6,050 nt of DNA. Origin: Pollutibacter sp044353505. Lineage in GTDB: Bacteria > Bacteroidota > Bacteroidia > Chitinophagales > Chitinophagaceae. Location of the stretch: NCBI GenBank assembly GCA_044353505.1, contig JBILBU010000068.1, forward strand, positions 1 through 6,050, in the 5' to 3' direction. The notes under the pieces are model-generated. The model was not told the DNA's origin and made no database searches. It was given only the letters and a program-made list of their open reading frames with translations. The position numbers were made by a program, and so were the translations under genes. This document shows, piece by piece, positions 1-6,050 of the stretch (position 1 is its first letter; each line of letters opens with the position of its first letter).

Positions 1-514
1 ATATGGCCCGATGGTGCAGATGGGGGAAACCACAGAAGAAGAAAAGGCAAAATTTGCCAAGCTAAAGGTTGACCAAAGCATTGAAACCATCAATTTGGAA
101 GAGGCTATGGAGCTTTTCAAATTGCCAAGAATTCTTGGAGAGTTTGAAAATGTCCCTGTACAAGTTAACATTGGCAGGTTTGGTCCATACATAGCACATG
201 ATGCAAAATTCTATTCGTTATCCAAAGAGTACGACCCATACGAAATCACACTAGACGTTGCGGTTCCACTCATAGAAGAAAAGAGAAAAGCCAAAGACGA
301 AAGAACCATTAAAGTGTTCGAAAAACAAAAGATTCAATTGCTCAAAGGACCGTATGGTCCGTACATTAAAAAAGGATTAAAAAACTTCCCAATACCAAAA
401 GAAAAGCAGGAAATTGTGCAAGACCTCACCATTGAGGAAGTTGAAGCAATGATCGCAGAGGCCATTGCAAATCCTTCGAGAGGAAAAAGAAGAGCACCGA
501 AAAAATCAAAGTAA
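1..514 (+). CDS. topA: DNA topoisomerase I, C-terminal part (5' end outside window)
   Basis: This is the last 170 codons of type IA DNA topoisomerase I, the cytoplasmic enzyme that relaxes negative supercoils by transient single-strand breakage. The reading frame is open from base 2, so the gene enters from the left; the first ATG in the window (base 11) is internal. Three copies of the topoisomerase C-terminal repeat signature are visible: YGPMVQMG at bases 2-25, RFGPYI at 176-193 and GPYGPYIKKG at 347-376. In this family such repeats follow the catalytic core and help bind DNA. The protein ends in a basic tail (RGKRRAPKKSK), common for DNA-binding C-termini. The TOPRIM domain and catalytic tyrosine lie outside the window, so activity cannot be judged here. 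Identification as topA rests on the repeats and tail, which are characteristic of Bacteroidota TopA. The next gene starts 9 bases downstream, which suggests co-transcription. Confidence 0.93.
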   Translation, partial: YGPMVQMGETTEEEKAKFAKLKVDQSIETINLEEAMELFKLPRILGEFENVPVQVNIGRFGPYIAHDAKFYSLSKEYDPYEITLDVAVPLIEEKRKAKDERTIKVFEKQKIQLLKGPYGPYIKKGLKNFPIPKEKQEIVQDLTIEEVEAMIAEAIANPSRGKRRAPKKSK

Positions 515-523
515 GATTCTACT

Positions 524-1393
524 ATGATCAATGCATCCGGAGAGATCAATGCATTACTTAACCTGATTGAAGATCCGGACGAAGAAATATTTAAGTCAAT
601 CACCCAACGATTCGTAGGCTTTGGAACAGCCGTTATCCCTTACCTCGAAGAATTCAAGGAAGGGAATGAAGATGAAGATCAACTTCAGAAAATAGACCAA
701 ATTATTTCTGCCATTTCGCTCACAACCTTATCAACCTCCATTCAACAATGGAAAACTGAAGATCAACAGGATATCCTTGAGGCATCTACCCTACTGTCTA
801 CCTACATCAACAAGGAATTCAATCGTGAAGAATATTTATTTGAAATTGAAAAGTTAAGAAAGAGTATCTGGCTTGAACTAAATGATTATCTAACACCACT
901 TGAAGAAATTAATGTAATCAATAAAATACTGTTTGGGTATTATCAATACAAGGGATTAGAAACCAACTACACCAACGAAAAACAATTTGACATTAGCCAT
1001 CTTCTACAAGAGAAAAAGGCAAATACCTTTGCGCTGGGGGCTCTGTACTTGACGATGACACAAATGTTGGGTATTTCAGTCAAGCCGGTTAATATCCCAA
1101 AACAAAATCTACTTGGCTATATCGAAGACCCCAGCCCCTTTGGAAATGATGAAGTAGAGCAAGTGCTTTTTTTCATTGACCCTTTCAATGGACAGATATT
1201 CACCCACCGTGATATAGAAATTTATCTAAAAAAAATCAACTCTTCGCGTTCTACCCAATCCATTGAGGGAACAGCAATGGATGCATACATTCAACAATGG
1301 TTAATCGAACTTGCAAGGTGTGAGAAAGAAAAAGGAAATACAACCATACACAAGCAACTTACAGAGATTGCCTTAATCCTCGATAAGGATTAG
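524..1393 (+). CDS. SirB1/transglutaminase-like family protein, probably non-catalytic
   Basis: This 289-residue protein resembles the SirB1-type transglutaminase-like proteins found in Bacteroidota. The N-terminus (residues 6-45, containing NALLNLIEDPDEEIF and a GTAVIPYLEEF stretch) has the helical, HEAT-like look of that group. The core follows at about 160-226: an ANTFALGALYLTMTQMLGI helix (166-184), the NIPKQNLLGY strand (190-199) and the IDPFNG motif (218-223), which correspond to the family's GNPISL, PxHF-like and DPFNGG signatures. A transglutaminase would need Cys-His-Asp. The only cysteine here is C266 near the C-terminus, and the histidine expected near residues 193-195 is absent, so catalysis is unlikely. 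There is no signal peptide or membrane segment, so it should be cytoplasmic. The biological role of the family is not settled. The ATG at 524 fits the full N-terminal repeat and lies 9 bases after topA; no Shine-Dalgarno is seen. Family assignment is by remembered motif pattern and needs a profile search. Confidence 0.72.
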   Translation: MINASGEINALLNLIEDPDEEIFKSITQRFVGFGTAVIPYLEEFKEGNEDEDQLQKIDQIISAISLTTLSTSIQQWKTEDQQDILEASTLLSTYINKEFNREEYLFEIEKLRKSIWLELNDYLTPLEEINVINKILFGYYQYKGLETNYTNEKQFDISHLLQEKKANTFALGALYLTMTQMLGISVKPVNIPKQNLLGYIEDPSPFGNDEVEQVLFFIDPFNGQIFTHRDIEIYLKKINSSRSTQSIEGTAMDAYIQQWLIELARCEKEKGNTTIHKQLTEIALILDKD

Positions 1394-1397
1394 CAAT
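1367..1397 (+). terminator. Bulged stem-loop over the stop codon, possible terminator
   Basis: The arms ATTGC-(CT bulge)-TAATCCT (1367-1380) and AGGATTA-GCAAT (1386-1397) pair perfectly around the 5-base loop CGATA, giving 12 base pairs with one 2-base bulge. The right arm includes the TAG stop of the SirB1-like gene (1391-1393). A T-rich stretch (CTTTTATT, 1407-1414) follows only after about 9 bases, so it is not a textbook intrinsic terminator. The position, at the end of a gene and before a 343-base gap, fits transcription termination or 3'-end protection of the mRNA. Confidence 0.42.
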
Positions 1398-1736
1398 TCA
1401 TCTATACTTTTATTCTGCAATCCGCAATATGACAGCATAGAAGAAGCAGAAAAGATAAAGGGTATAACGCGTTGATCAGATCCCGAAGCCAAGCCTTTGC
1501 TTTTTTATTGGGGCAACCAGGTTGGGACATTTTACCATATTTAATTGTGCGAGCAGTTATAAATACTTTAAAAATCAAACTTGAGTTAACAGCAGGGAAA
1601 CACAAATGAGCAATGAAGTGGATGATGTGGGTAAAATGAGTAAACCAATAACCCCATATCCTTGATTAATGAGTAGTTTTGCTGGCTGACTATCAGTAAG
1701 TTGGGTGTTGATCCCCTAAAATTTTAATTTACAAGT
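1394..1736. other. 343-base intergenic region before the efflux operon
   Basis: No convincing gene lies here. On the + strand the frames are short; the best is a 19-codon frame at 1606-1665, preceded by AGGGAA, with no recognisable product. On the minus strand a 67-codon frame (1605-1402) starts with TTG and ends in a leucine/cysteine-rich segment, and I recognise no family in it. The gap also holds a short perfect inverted repeat CAACC-A-GGTTG (1514-1524), a T-run (1501-1506) after a weak AAGC/GCTT pairing, and a Bacteroidota-like -7 element at 1674-1681. The likeliest reading is a regulatory and spacer region separating the topA unit from the efflux operon; degraded remains of a former gene are possible but not shown. 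Confidence 0.6.
1674..1681 (+). promoter_or_regulatory. Candidate -7 promoter element of the efflux operon
   Basis: TAGTTTTG matches the Bacteroidota primary-sigma -7 consensus TAnnTTTG exactly. It lies 55 bases before the adaptor ATG, which would leave a 5' leader of roughly 45-50 bases. No good TTTG or TTG is found at the usual -33 distance, roughly 20 bases upstream; the only nearby TTG (1662-1664) is too close. The call therefore rests on a single short element and its position. Confidence 0.35.
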
Positions 1737-2774
1737 ATGAAGAAATTTTTATTTTCTCTCACGTTTGTCACCAGCCTTTTATCGTGTGCTGACAAAAATA
1801 AATCAACAACCATGACAGCCCCTCAGCAAGCTGGTCCTATTCCAGTAGAGGGTCTCATCGTTAAAACCTCATCCCTTTCAGAAAAAATACAAGTTGCAGG
1901 TACCATCCTTCCCTTTGAAATAACTGAAATTAGACCAGAAATTTCCGGAAGGGTCATCAGTATCAATTTTAAGGAAGGGGCATTAGCGCAGAAGGATATC
2001 ATATTGGTAAAATTATTTGATAATGACCTTCAGGCCCAACTCAACAAGCTGCTGGTTCAACTCAAGATTGCCGAAAAGACTGAAGAACGTCAAAGGGAAC
2101 TATTAAAAATTAGTGGGATAAGTCAACAAGATTATGATCTAAGCCTACTGCAGGTAAACAATATCAAAGCAGATATCGAACTGACGATGGTAGGTATCGG
2201 TAAAACTGAAATTCGCTCGCCGTATGAGGGCAGGATGGGGTTAAGAAATATTAGCCTAGGCGCATACATCACACCATCCAACATCATTAGCACAATCAGT
2301 CAGGTTAATAGAAAAAAAATCAGTTTTAGTATCCCTGAAAAATATAGCAATGAAGTGCGCGCTGGCATGGTGGTATCTTTTGACATTGAAAGCGGCACAA
2401 ACAATCATAAAGCCACTGTTCTTGCAACCGAAACACGTGTTGAAGCAGACACCAGAAATTTAAAAGTGTTGGCAACAATTAATGATGCAGACAACAAACT
2501 CACCCCCGGTAAGTTTGCAACGGTAGAGCTTATTTTGGGTAAAAACGAATCTGCAATTATGGTACCCACCCAGACAATCATTCCAGGTGCTAAAGCTGGA
2601 CAGGTTATTGTATACAAAAATGGAAACCCTGAATTTGTTACTGTCAAAACTGGAATGAGAAATGCCGAAGATGTGGAGATTAAAGCCGGAATTAAGGCAG
2701 GTGATACATTAGTTATAACCGGACTGCTTTTTATAAGAAAAGATTCAAAACTTAAGCTCACTTCAGTTAAATAG
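1737..2774 (+). CDS. RND efflux periplasmic adaptor (membrane fusion protein), lipoprotein
   Basis: This 345-residue HlyD/AcrA-type adaptor links the inner-membrane RND pump to the outer-membrane channel in the periplasm. The N-terminus MKKFLFSLTFVTSLLSC is a lipoprotein signal peptide with lipobox LLSC, so cleavage before C17 and lipid anchoring are expected. The first lipoyl half is at about 65-95 (RPEISGRVISINFKEG, then LVKLFD). A short helical hairpin follows at about 98-155, turning near SGISQQDYD (126-134). The second lipoyl half is TEIRSPYEGRMGLRNISLG (157-175), matching the family T-I-x-A/S-P-F/Y-x-G motif. The beta-barrel and membrane-proximal domains follow, from about 190 to the end. 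Length is near the family norm (about 340-400). The ATG at 1737 gives a complete signal peptide. The pump gene begins 22 bases downstream, so the two are almost certainly co-transcribed. Substrates cannot be read from the sequence. Confidence 0.93.
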   Translation: MKKFLFSLTFVTSLLSCADKNKSTTMTAPQQAGPIPVEGLIVKTSSLSEKIQVAGTILPFEITEIRPEISGRVISINFKEGALAQKDIILVKLFDNDLQAQLNKLLVQLKIAEKTEERQRELLKISGISQQDYDLSLLQVNNIKADIELTMVGIGKTEIRSPYEGRMGLRNISLGAYITPSNIISTISQVNRKKISFSIPEKYSNEVRAGMVVSFDIESGTNNHKATVLATETRVEADTRNLKVLATINDADNKLTPGKFATVELILGKNESAIMVPTQTIIPGAKAGQVIVYKNGNPEFVTVKTGMRNAEDVEIKAGIKAGDTLVITGLLFIRKDSKLKLTSVK

Positions 2775-2796
2775 ATAACATACAAAGACCGCACAT

Positions 2797-5700
2797 ATGA
2801 ATCTTTCTGAACTAAGTATAAAACGTCCTGTATTTGCAGTCGTATGCAGCATTGTGATAATGATTTTCGGTATCATTGGATATACCTCTCTTGGTGTCCG
2901 CGAATATCCGGCAATCGATCCTCCCGTCATCAATGTTCGCACAAGCTATCTTGGCGCAAATGCAGAGATCATAGAGCAACAGGTAACCGAACCACTAGAG
3001 AAGGCAGTAAATGGTGTAGAGGGGGTTAAAAACATCACCTCGTCGAGTTCACAAGGCAATAGCAGCATTACCGTTGAATTTGAGCTAGGTGTTAATCTTG
3101 AAAAAGCAGCAAACGATGTAAGGGAAAAGGTATCCCAAGCATCCAATAGATTACCACAAGACATTGACGCTCCCCCATCTGTTGCCAAGCAGGATTCGGA
3201 TTCAGACCCGATTGTGTTCATGCAAATGCAAAGCAATAAACGTACACTGCTAGAGCTATCAGACCTAGCTGAAAATATTGTGCAGGAAAGGCTTCAGACA
3301 ATTCCCGGTGTAAGTCAGGTTAATGTATTTGGACAAAGACCAGCGATGAGGATATGGTTCGACCCCATCAAACTCTCGGCTTATAAACTGACGATTCAAG
3401 ATGTAAAGGAAGCACTAGACAGAGAAAACATTGAACTACCCGGGGGTAAGGTTCGTGGTGATGTAACGGAATTAACAGTTAAGACCTACGGTAAATTAAC
3501 TACTGAAGAAAACTTCAATGACCTGATCATAAAACAAACAGAAGGAAATATCATACGCCTTAAAGATGTTGGATATGCTGTTATTGGTCCTGAAAGTGAA
3601 GAGTCTTCAACAAGAAAAAATAATGTACCCGCGGTAAGTTTGGGTGTGGTTGCACAACCAGGATCAAATCAAGTGGCAATAGCTGATCAGCTCTACAAAA
3701 GAATAGAACTGTTGAAAAAAGATCTACCCGAAGATATTATTTTGGAAGTCGGCTACGATAAAACACTATTTGTAAGAAAAGCAATTCTTGAGGTGAAGGA
3801 AACCCTGATCATTGCGATCCTATTGGTGGTGATTATCATTTTTCTTTTTTTCAGGGAGTGGTCAATTGCATTTAGACCACTCATTGATATACCAGTTGCA
3901 CTTGTAGGTGCATTCTTTATTATGTATGTAGCTGGGTTCTCCATCAATGTGCTCACGCTGCTATCGCTAGTGCTTGCAACAGGACTTGTAGTGGACGATG
4001 GTATTGTGGTAACTGAGAATATTTATAAGAAGATTGAGCAAGGAATGGATAAATGGAAAGCTGCTGTTGAAGGGTCAAAAGAAATCTTCTTTGCAGTAGT
4101 CTCCACCTCCTTAACACTCGCAATTGTGTTTCTTCCCATAATTTTTCTACAGGGATTTGTAGGCAGACTTTTTAGAGAGTTTGGGATAGTCCTTGCCGGC
4201 GCAGTAATCATCTCCGCATTTGTGTCGCTAACACTAACGCCTGTCTTGAGTATTTTTCTTACAAAGAAAGATGTGCACAAACACTCTTGGTTCTATCTAA
4301 AAACCGAACCGTTTTTTAAAGGGCTAGAGAATGGATATAAAAGATTACTTCAGGCTTTTGTAAGAAAAAGGTGGATTGCTCTTGCTATTGTAGCAGCGTG
4401 TATAGGAATCATATATTTTGTTGGAAAGCAACTGCCTTCAGAACTTGCTCCTATGGAAGATAGAAATCGTCTCCGTGCAAGCGTATCAGCTCCAGAAGGG
4501 ACGGATTTCGACTTCATGGACAATGCTGTGTATGAGATCAATCAGAAAATGATTGATTCAGTTCCAGAACGGTATATTATACTATCCTTTGCACCGACTT
4601 TCTCGGGTGCAGGAGGTTCAAATTCAGCTTTTATCAGCATGGGATTAATTGACTCAGATAAACGAAAAAGAAGTCAGAATGAAATAGCGCAGGGACTAAA
4701 TTCAATATTTAAAGACTATAACAATGTTAGGGTACTAATCTTACAAGAGCAGACCATTTCAGCTGGTCAAACCGGAAGAGGCGGCTTACCTGTTCAATTT
4801 GTTTTACAAAACCTAAACTTTGACAGGCTAAAAGAAAAAGTTCCAGAATTTATGGATGAGGTAGTAAAAAGTCCAGTTTTTCAGGGCAATGACGTAAACC
4901 TTAAATTCAATAAACCAGAAATACAAATAAGGATCGACCGACTGAAAGCAAGTGAGTTGGGAATTTCAATCCTGGATATCTCAAATACATTGCAACTTGC
5001 CCTAAGTGGAAGAAGATTTGGATATTTTCTCAGAAATGGAAAACAATATGAAGTAATTGGTCAGGTAGATCGAAAAGATCGAGATAGTCCACTTGATCTC
5101 AAAACACTCTACCTAAGGTCAAAAAAGGGAGAACTGATCCAACTGGACAATCTCGTGTCGATTAATGAAACTGCAAACCCACCAGTAATCTACCACTTCA
5201 ACAGATTAAAAAGTGCGGTTGTTTCGGCAGGGCTAGCACCCGGACAAACATTGGGTGATGGTATTAAAGAAATGAATCGAATTTCAAAAAAAGTATTGGA
5301 TGAATCCTTTACAACAAACCTGAGCGGCACCTCCCGTGATTTTGCAGAGAGCTCTAGCAATACACAGTATGCATTTCTGCTGGCCATTGTACTTATATTC
5401 CTTGTACTTGCTGCTCAGTTTGAAAGCTTCGTAGACCCCTTCATCATCATGATAACCGTACCTCTAGCCTTGGCTGGTGCTGTGCTCAGTTTATTCGTAC
5501 TTAACCAATCACTCAATATTTTCTCTCAGATTGGCATCATCATGCTGATTGGATTGGTAACCAAGAACGGAATTCTTATTGTTGAATTTGCAAACCAAAA
5601 ACGCGAAAAAGGAGTAGATAAATTAACTGCAGTCATGGAAGCGTCAGTGGCACGACTCAGACCGATTCTGATGACTACCCTGGCAACAGCACTTGGAGCA

Positions 5701-5862
5701 TTGCCAATTGCATTGGCACTGGGATCTGCAGGAAAGAGTCGAGTTCCTTTGGGAATTGTAATTATCGGGGGATTGATGTTCTCCCTGATACTAACACTCT
5801 TTGTAGTGCCCTCTTTATACACGTACATTTCAAGAAAAAAAAATAAGCAGTATGAAAGTTAA
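2797..5862 (+). CDS. RND multidrug efflux transporter, AcrB/MexB-like (HAE1 type) inner-membrane pump
   Basis: This 1021-residue protein is a proton-driven trimeric exporter of the AcrB type, slightly shorter than AcrB (1049). It opens with the usual NLSELSIKRPVFA and TM1 (about 12-32). The first large periplasmic loop follows, then TM2-TM6 (about 336-490), TM7 (about 527-545), the second periplasmic loop, and TM8-TM12 (about 859-1010). The proton-relay residues are all present: D400 and D401 in TM4 (GLVVDDGIVVTEN), K923 in TM10 (TKNGILIVEFA), and R953 and T960 in TM11 (RLRPILMT), corresponding to AcrB D407, D408, K940, R971 and T978. The paired aspartates point to the HAE1 (organic compound) class rather than the CusA metal class. 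The region FSGAGGSN (602-609) sits where AcrB has its glycine-rich switch loop. The gene starts 22 bases after the adaptor and overlaps the channel gene by 11 bases. It appears intact and functional; its substrate range is unknown. Confidence 0.96.
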   Translation: MNLSELSIKRPVFAVVCSIVIMIFGIIGYTSLGVREYPAIDPPVINVRTSYLGANAEIIEQQVTEPLEKAVNGVEGVKNITSSSSQGNSSITVEFELGVNLEKAANDVREKVSQASNRLPQDIDAPPSVAKQDSDSDPIVFMQMQSNKRTLLELSDLAENIVQERLQTIPGVSQVNVFGQRPAMRIWFDPIKLSAYKLTIQDVKEALDRENIELPGGKVRGDVTELTVKTYGKLTTEENFNDLIIKQTEGNIIRLKDVGYAVIGPESEESSTRKNNVPAVSLGVVAQPGSNQVAIADQLYKRIELLKKDLPEDIILEVGYDKTLFVRKAILEVKETLIIAILLVVIIIFLFFREWSIAFRPLIDIPVALVGAFFIMYVAGFSINVLTLLSLVLATGLVVDDGIVVTENIYKKIEQGMDKWKAAVEGSKEIFFAVVSTSLTLAIVFLPIIFLQGFVGRLFREFGIVLAGAVIISAFVSLTLTPVLSIFLTKKDVHKHSWFYLKTEPFFKGLENGYKRLLQAFVRKRWIALAIVAACIGIIYFVGKQLPSELAPMEDRNRLRASVSAPEGTDFDFMDNAVYEINQKMIDSVPERYIILSFAPTFSGAGGSNSAFISMGLIDSDKRKRSQNEIAQGLNSIFKDYNNVRVLILQEQTISAGQTGRGGLPVQFVLQNLNFDRLKEKVPEFMDEVVKSPVFQGNDVNLKFNKPEIQIRIDRLKASELGISILDISNTLQLALSGRRFGYFLRNGKQYEVIGQVDRKDRDSPLDLKTLYLRSKKGELIQLDNLVSINETANPPVIYHFNRLKSAVVSAGLAPGQTLGDGIKEMNRISKKVLDESFTTNLSGTSRDFAESSSNTQYAFLLAIVLIFLVLAAQFESFVDPFIIMITVPLALAGAVLSLFVLNQSLNIFSQIGIIMLIGLVTKNGILIVEFANQKREKGVDKLTAVMEASVARLRPILMTTLATALGALPIALALGSAGKSRVPLGIVIIGGLMFSLILTLFVVPSLYTYISRKKNKQYES

Positions 5863-6050
5863 GGCGATGTTACTTGGCCTATTCTTGACCGGCTCAGTGA
5901 TTGCTCAAGATAGCCTCTTTACAGTGAGGGATGCAATTGATATGGCATTGAAGCAAAACTTGGCCATACAAATTGCATCTACTGATCTTGAAATTGCAAC
6001 TATCAATAATACTTGGGGCAATGCAGGCGCATTACCAATAATAACAGGAG
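5852..6050 (+). CDS. TolC-family outer membrane efflux protein, N-terminal part (3' end outside window)
   Basis: The first 66 codons of the outer-membrane channel of the tripartite pump are present; the frame runs off the right edge. The N-terminus MKVKAMLLGLFLTGSVIAQ is a Sec signal peptide with probable cleavage after the alanine at residue 18. The mature start (SLFTVRDAIDMALKQN) is the typical first helix of the outer membrane efflux protein family, and the NNTWGNAGALP segment near residues 54-64 matches a stretch typical of Bacteroidota TolC proteins. The ATG at 5852 lies inside the last codons of the pump gene, giving an 11-base overlap and probable translational coupling. A second ATG (5867, codon 6) would start just after the pump stop and still leave a hydrophobic leader, but it loses the basic n-region, so 5852 is preferred. 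No Shine-Dalgarno is evident; the upstream stretch is A-rich. Confidence 0.9.
   Translation, partial: MKVKAMLLGLFLTGSVIAQDSLFTVRDAIDMALKQNLAIQIASTDLEIATINNTWGNAGALPIITG

Noticed and set aside
1483..1510. AAGC...GCTT pairing followed by six T's as an intrinsic terminator
   Set aside because: The stem has only about four pairs and a large A/T-rich loop, and it lies about 90 bases past the nearest gene end, where a stronger hairpin already exists.
1606..1665. 19-codon + strand frame with an upstream AGGGAA
   Set aside because: It is too short, has no recognisable product, and a purine-rich leader is weak evidence in a phylum that uses Shine-Dalgarno poorly.
1688..1698. CTGA-CTA-TCAG inverted repeat downstream of the candidate -7 element
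   Set aside because: Four-base arms are too short to support an operator call.
1717..1726. Palindrome TAAAATTTTA just before the adaptor start
   Set aside because: Pure A/T palindromes of this length are expected by chance in A+T-rich leaders.
2405..2794. 129-codon open frame on the minus strand inside the adaptor gene
   Set aside because: It lies wholly antisense to a clear family member and encodes no recognisable motif; it is a shadow of the codon pattern.
5526..5828. 100-codon open frame on the minus strand inside the pump gene
   Set aside because: It is antisense to the conserved TM10-TM12 region of the RND pump and has no features of its own.

Overview
The window looks like ordinary chromosomal DNA from a member of the Bacteroidota. 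The evidence is moderate A+T richness (judged by eye, not counted), gene starts preceded by A-rich stretches without a clear Shine-Dalgarno, a Bacteroidota-type -7 element (TAnnTTTG), a topoisomerase I with the C-terminal repeat style of this phylum, and an efflux adaptor made as a lipoprotein. I cannot assign a genus. All genes I accept lie on the + strand.

Left part (1-1397): the 3' end of topA (DNA topoisomerase I, three C-terminal FGPY-type repeats visible) is followed 9 bases later by a 289-residue protein. That protein resembles the SirB1/transglutaminase-like family as found in Bacteroidota, but it lacks a transglutaminase catalytic triad. A bulged 12-bp stem-loop spans its stop codon and may end this transcription unit.

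Middle (1394-1736): a 343-base gap without a convincing gene. It holds a good -7 promoter match (1674-1681), a short perfect inverted repeat (1514-1524), and a doubtful 67-codon open frame on the minus strand.

Right part (1737-6050): a tripartite RND efflux operon in the usual order: lipoprotein periplasmic adaptor, inner-membrane HAE1-type RND pump with its proton-relay residues intact, and a TolC-type outer membrane channel cut by the window edge. The pump and channel genes overlap by 11 bases. The three proteins would form one envelope-spanning, proton-driven pump that exports small hydrophobic or amphipathic compounds. No TetR/MarR-type repressor gene is visible next to it.

I found no mobile element, CRISPR array, RNA gene or clearly novel system. 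The points most worth a second look are the degenerate SirB1-like protein coupled to topA, the hairpin on its stop codon, and the unexplained gap before the pump operon.
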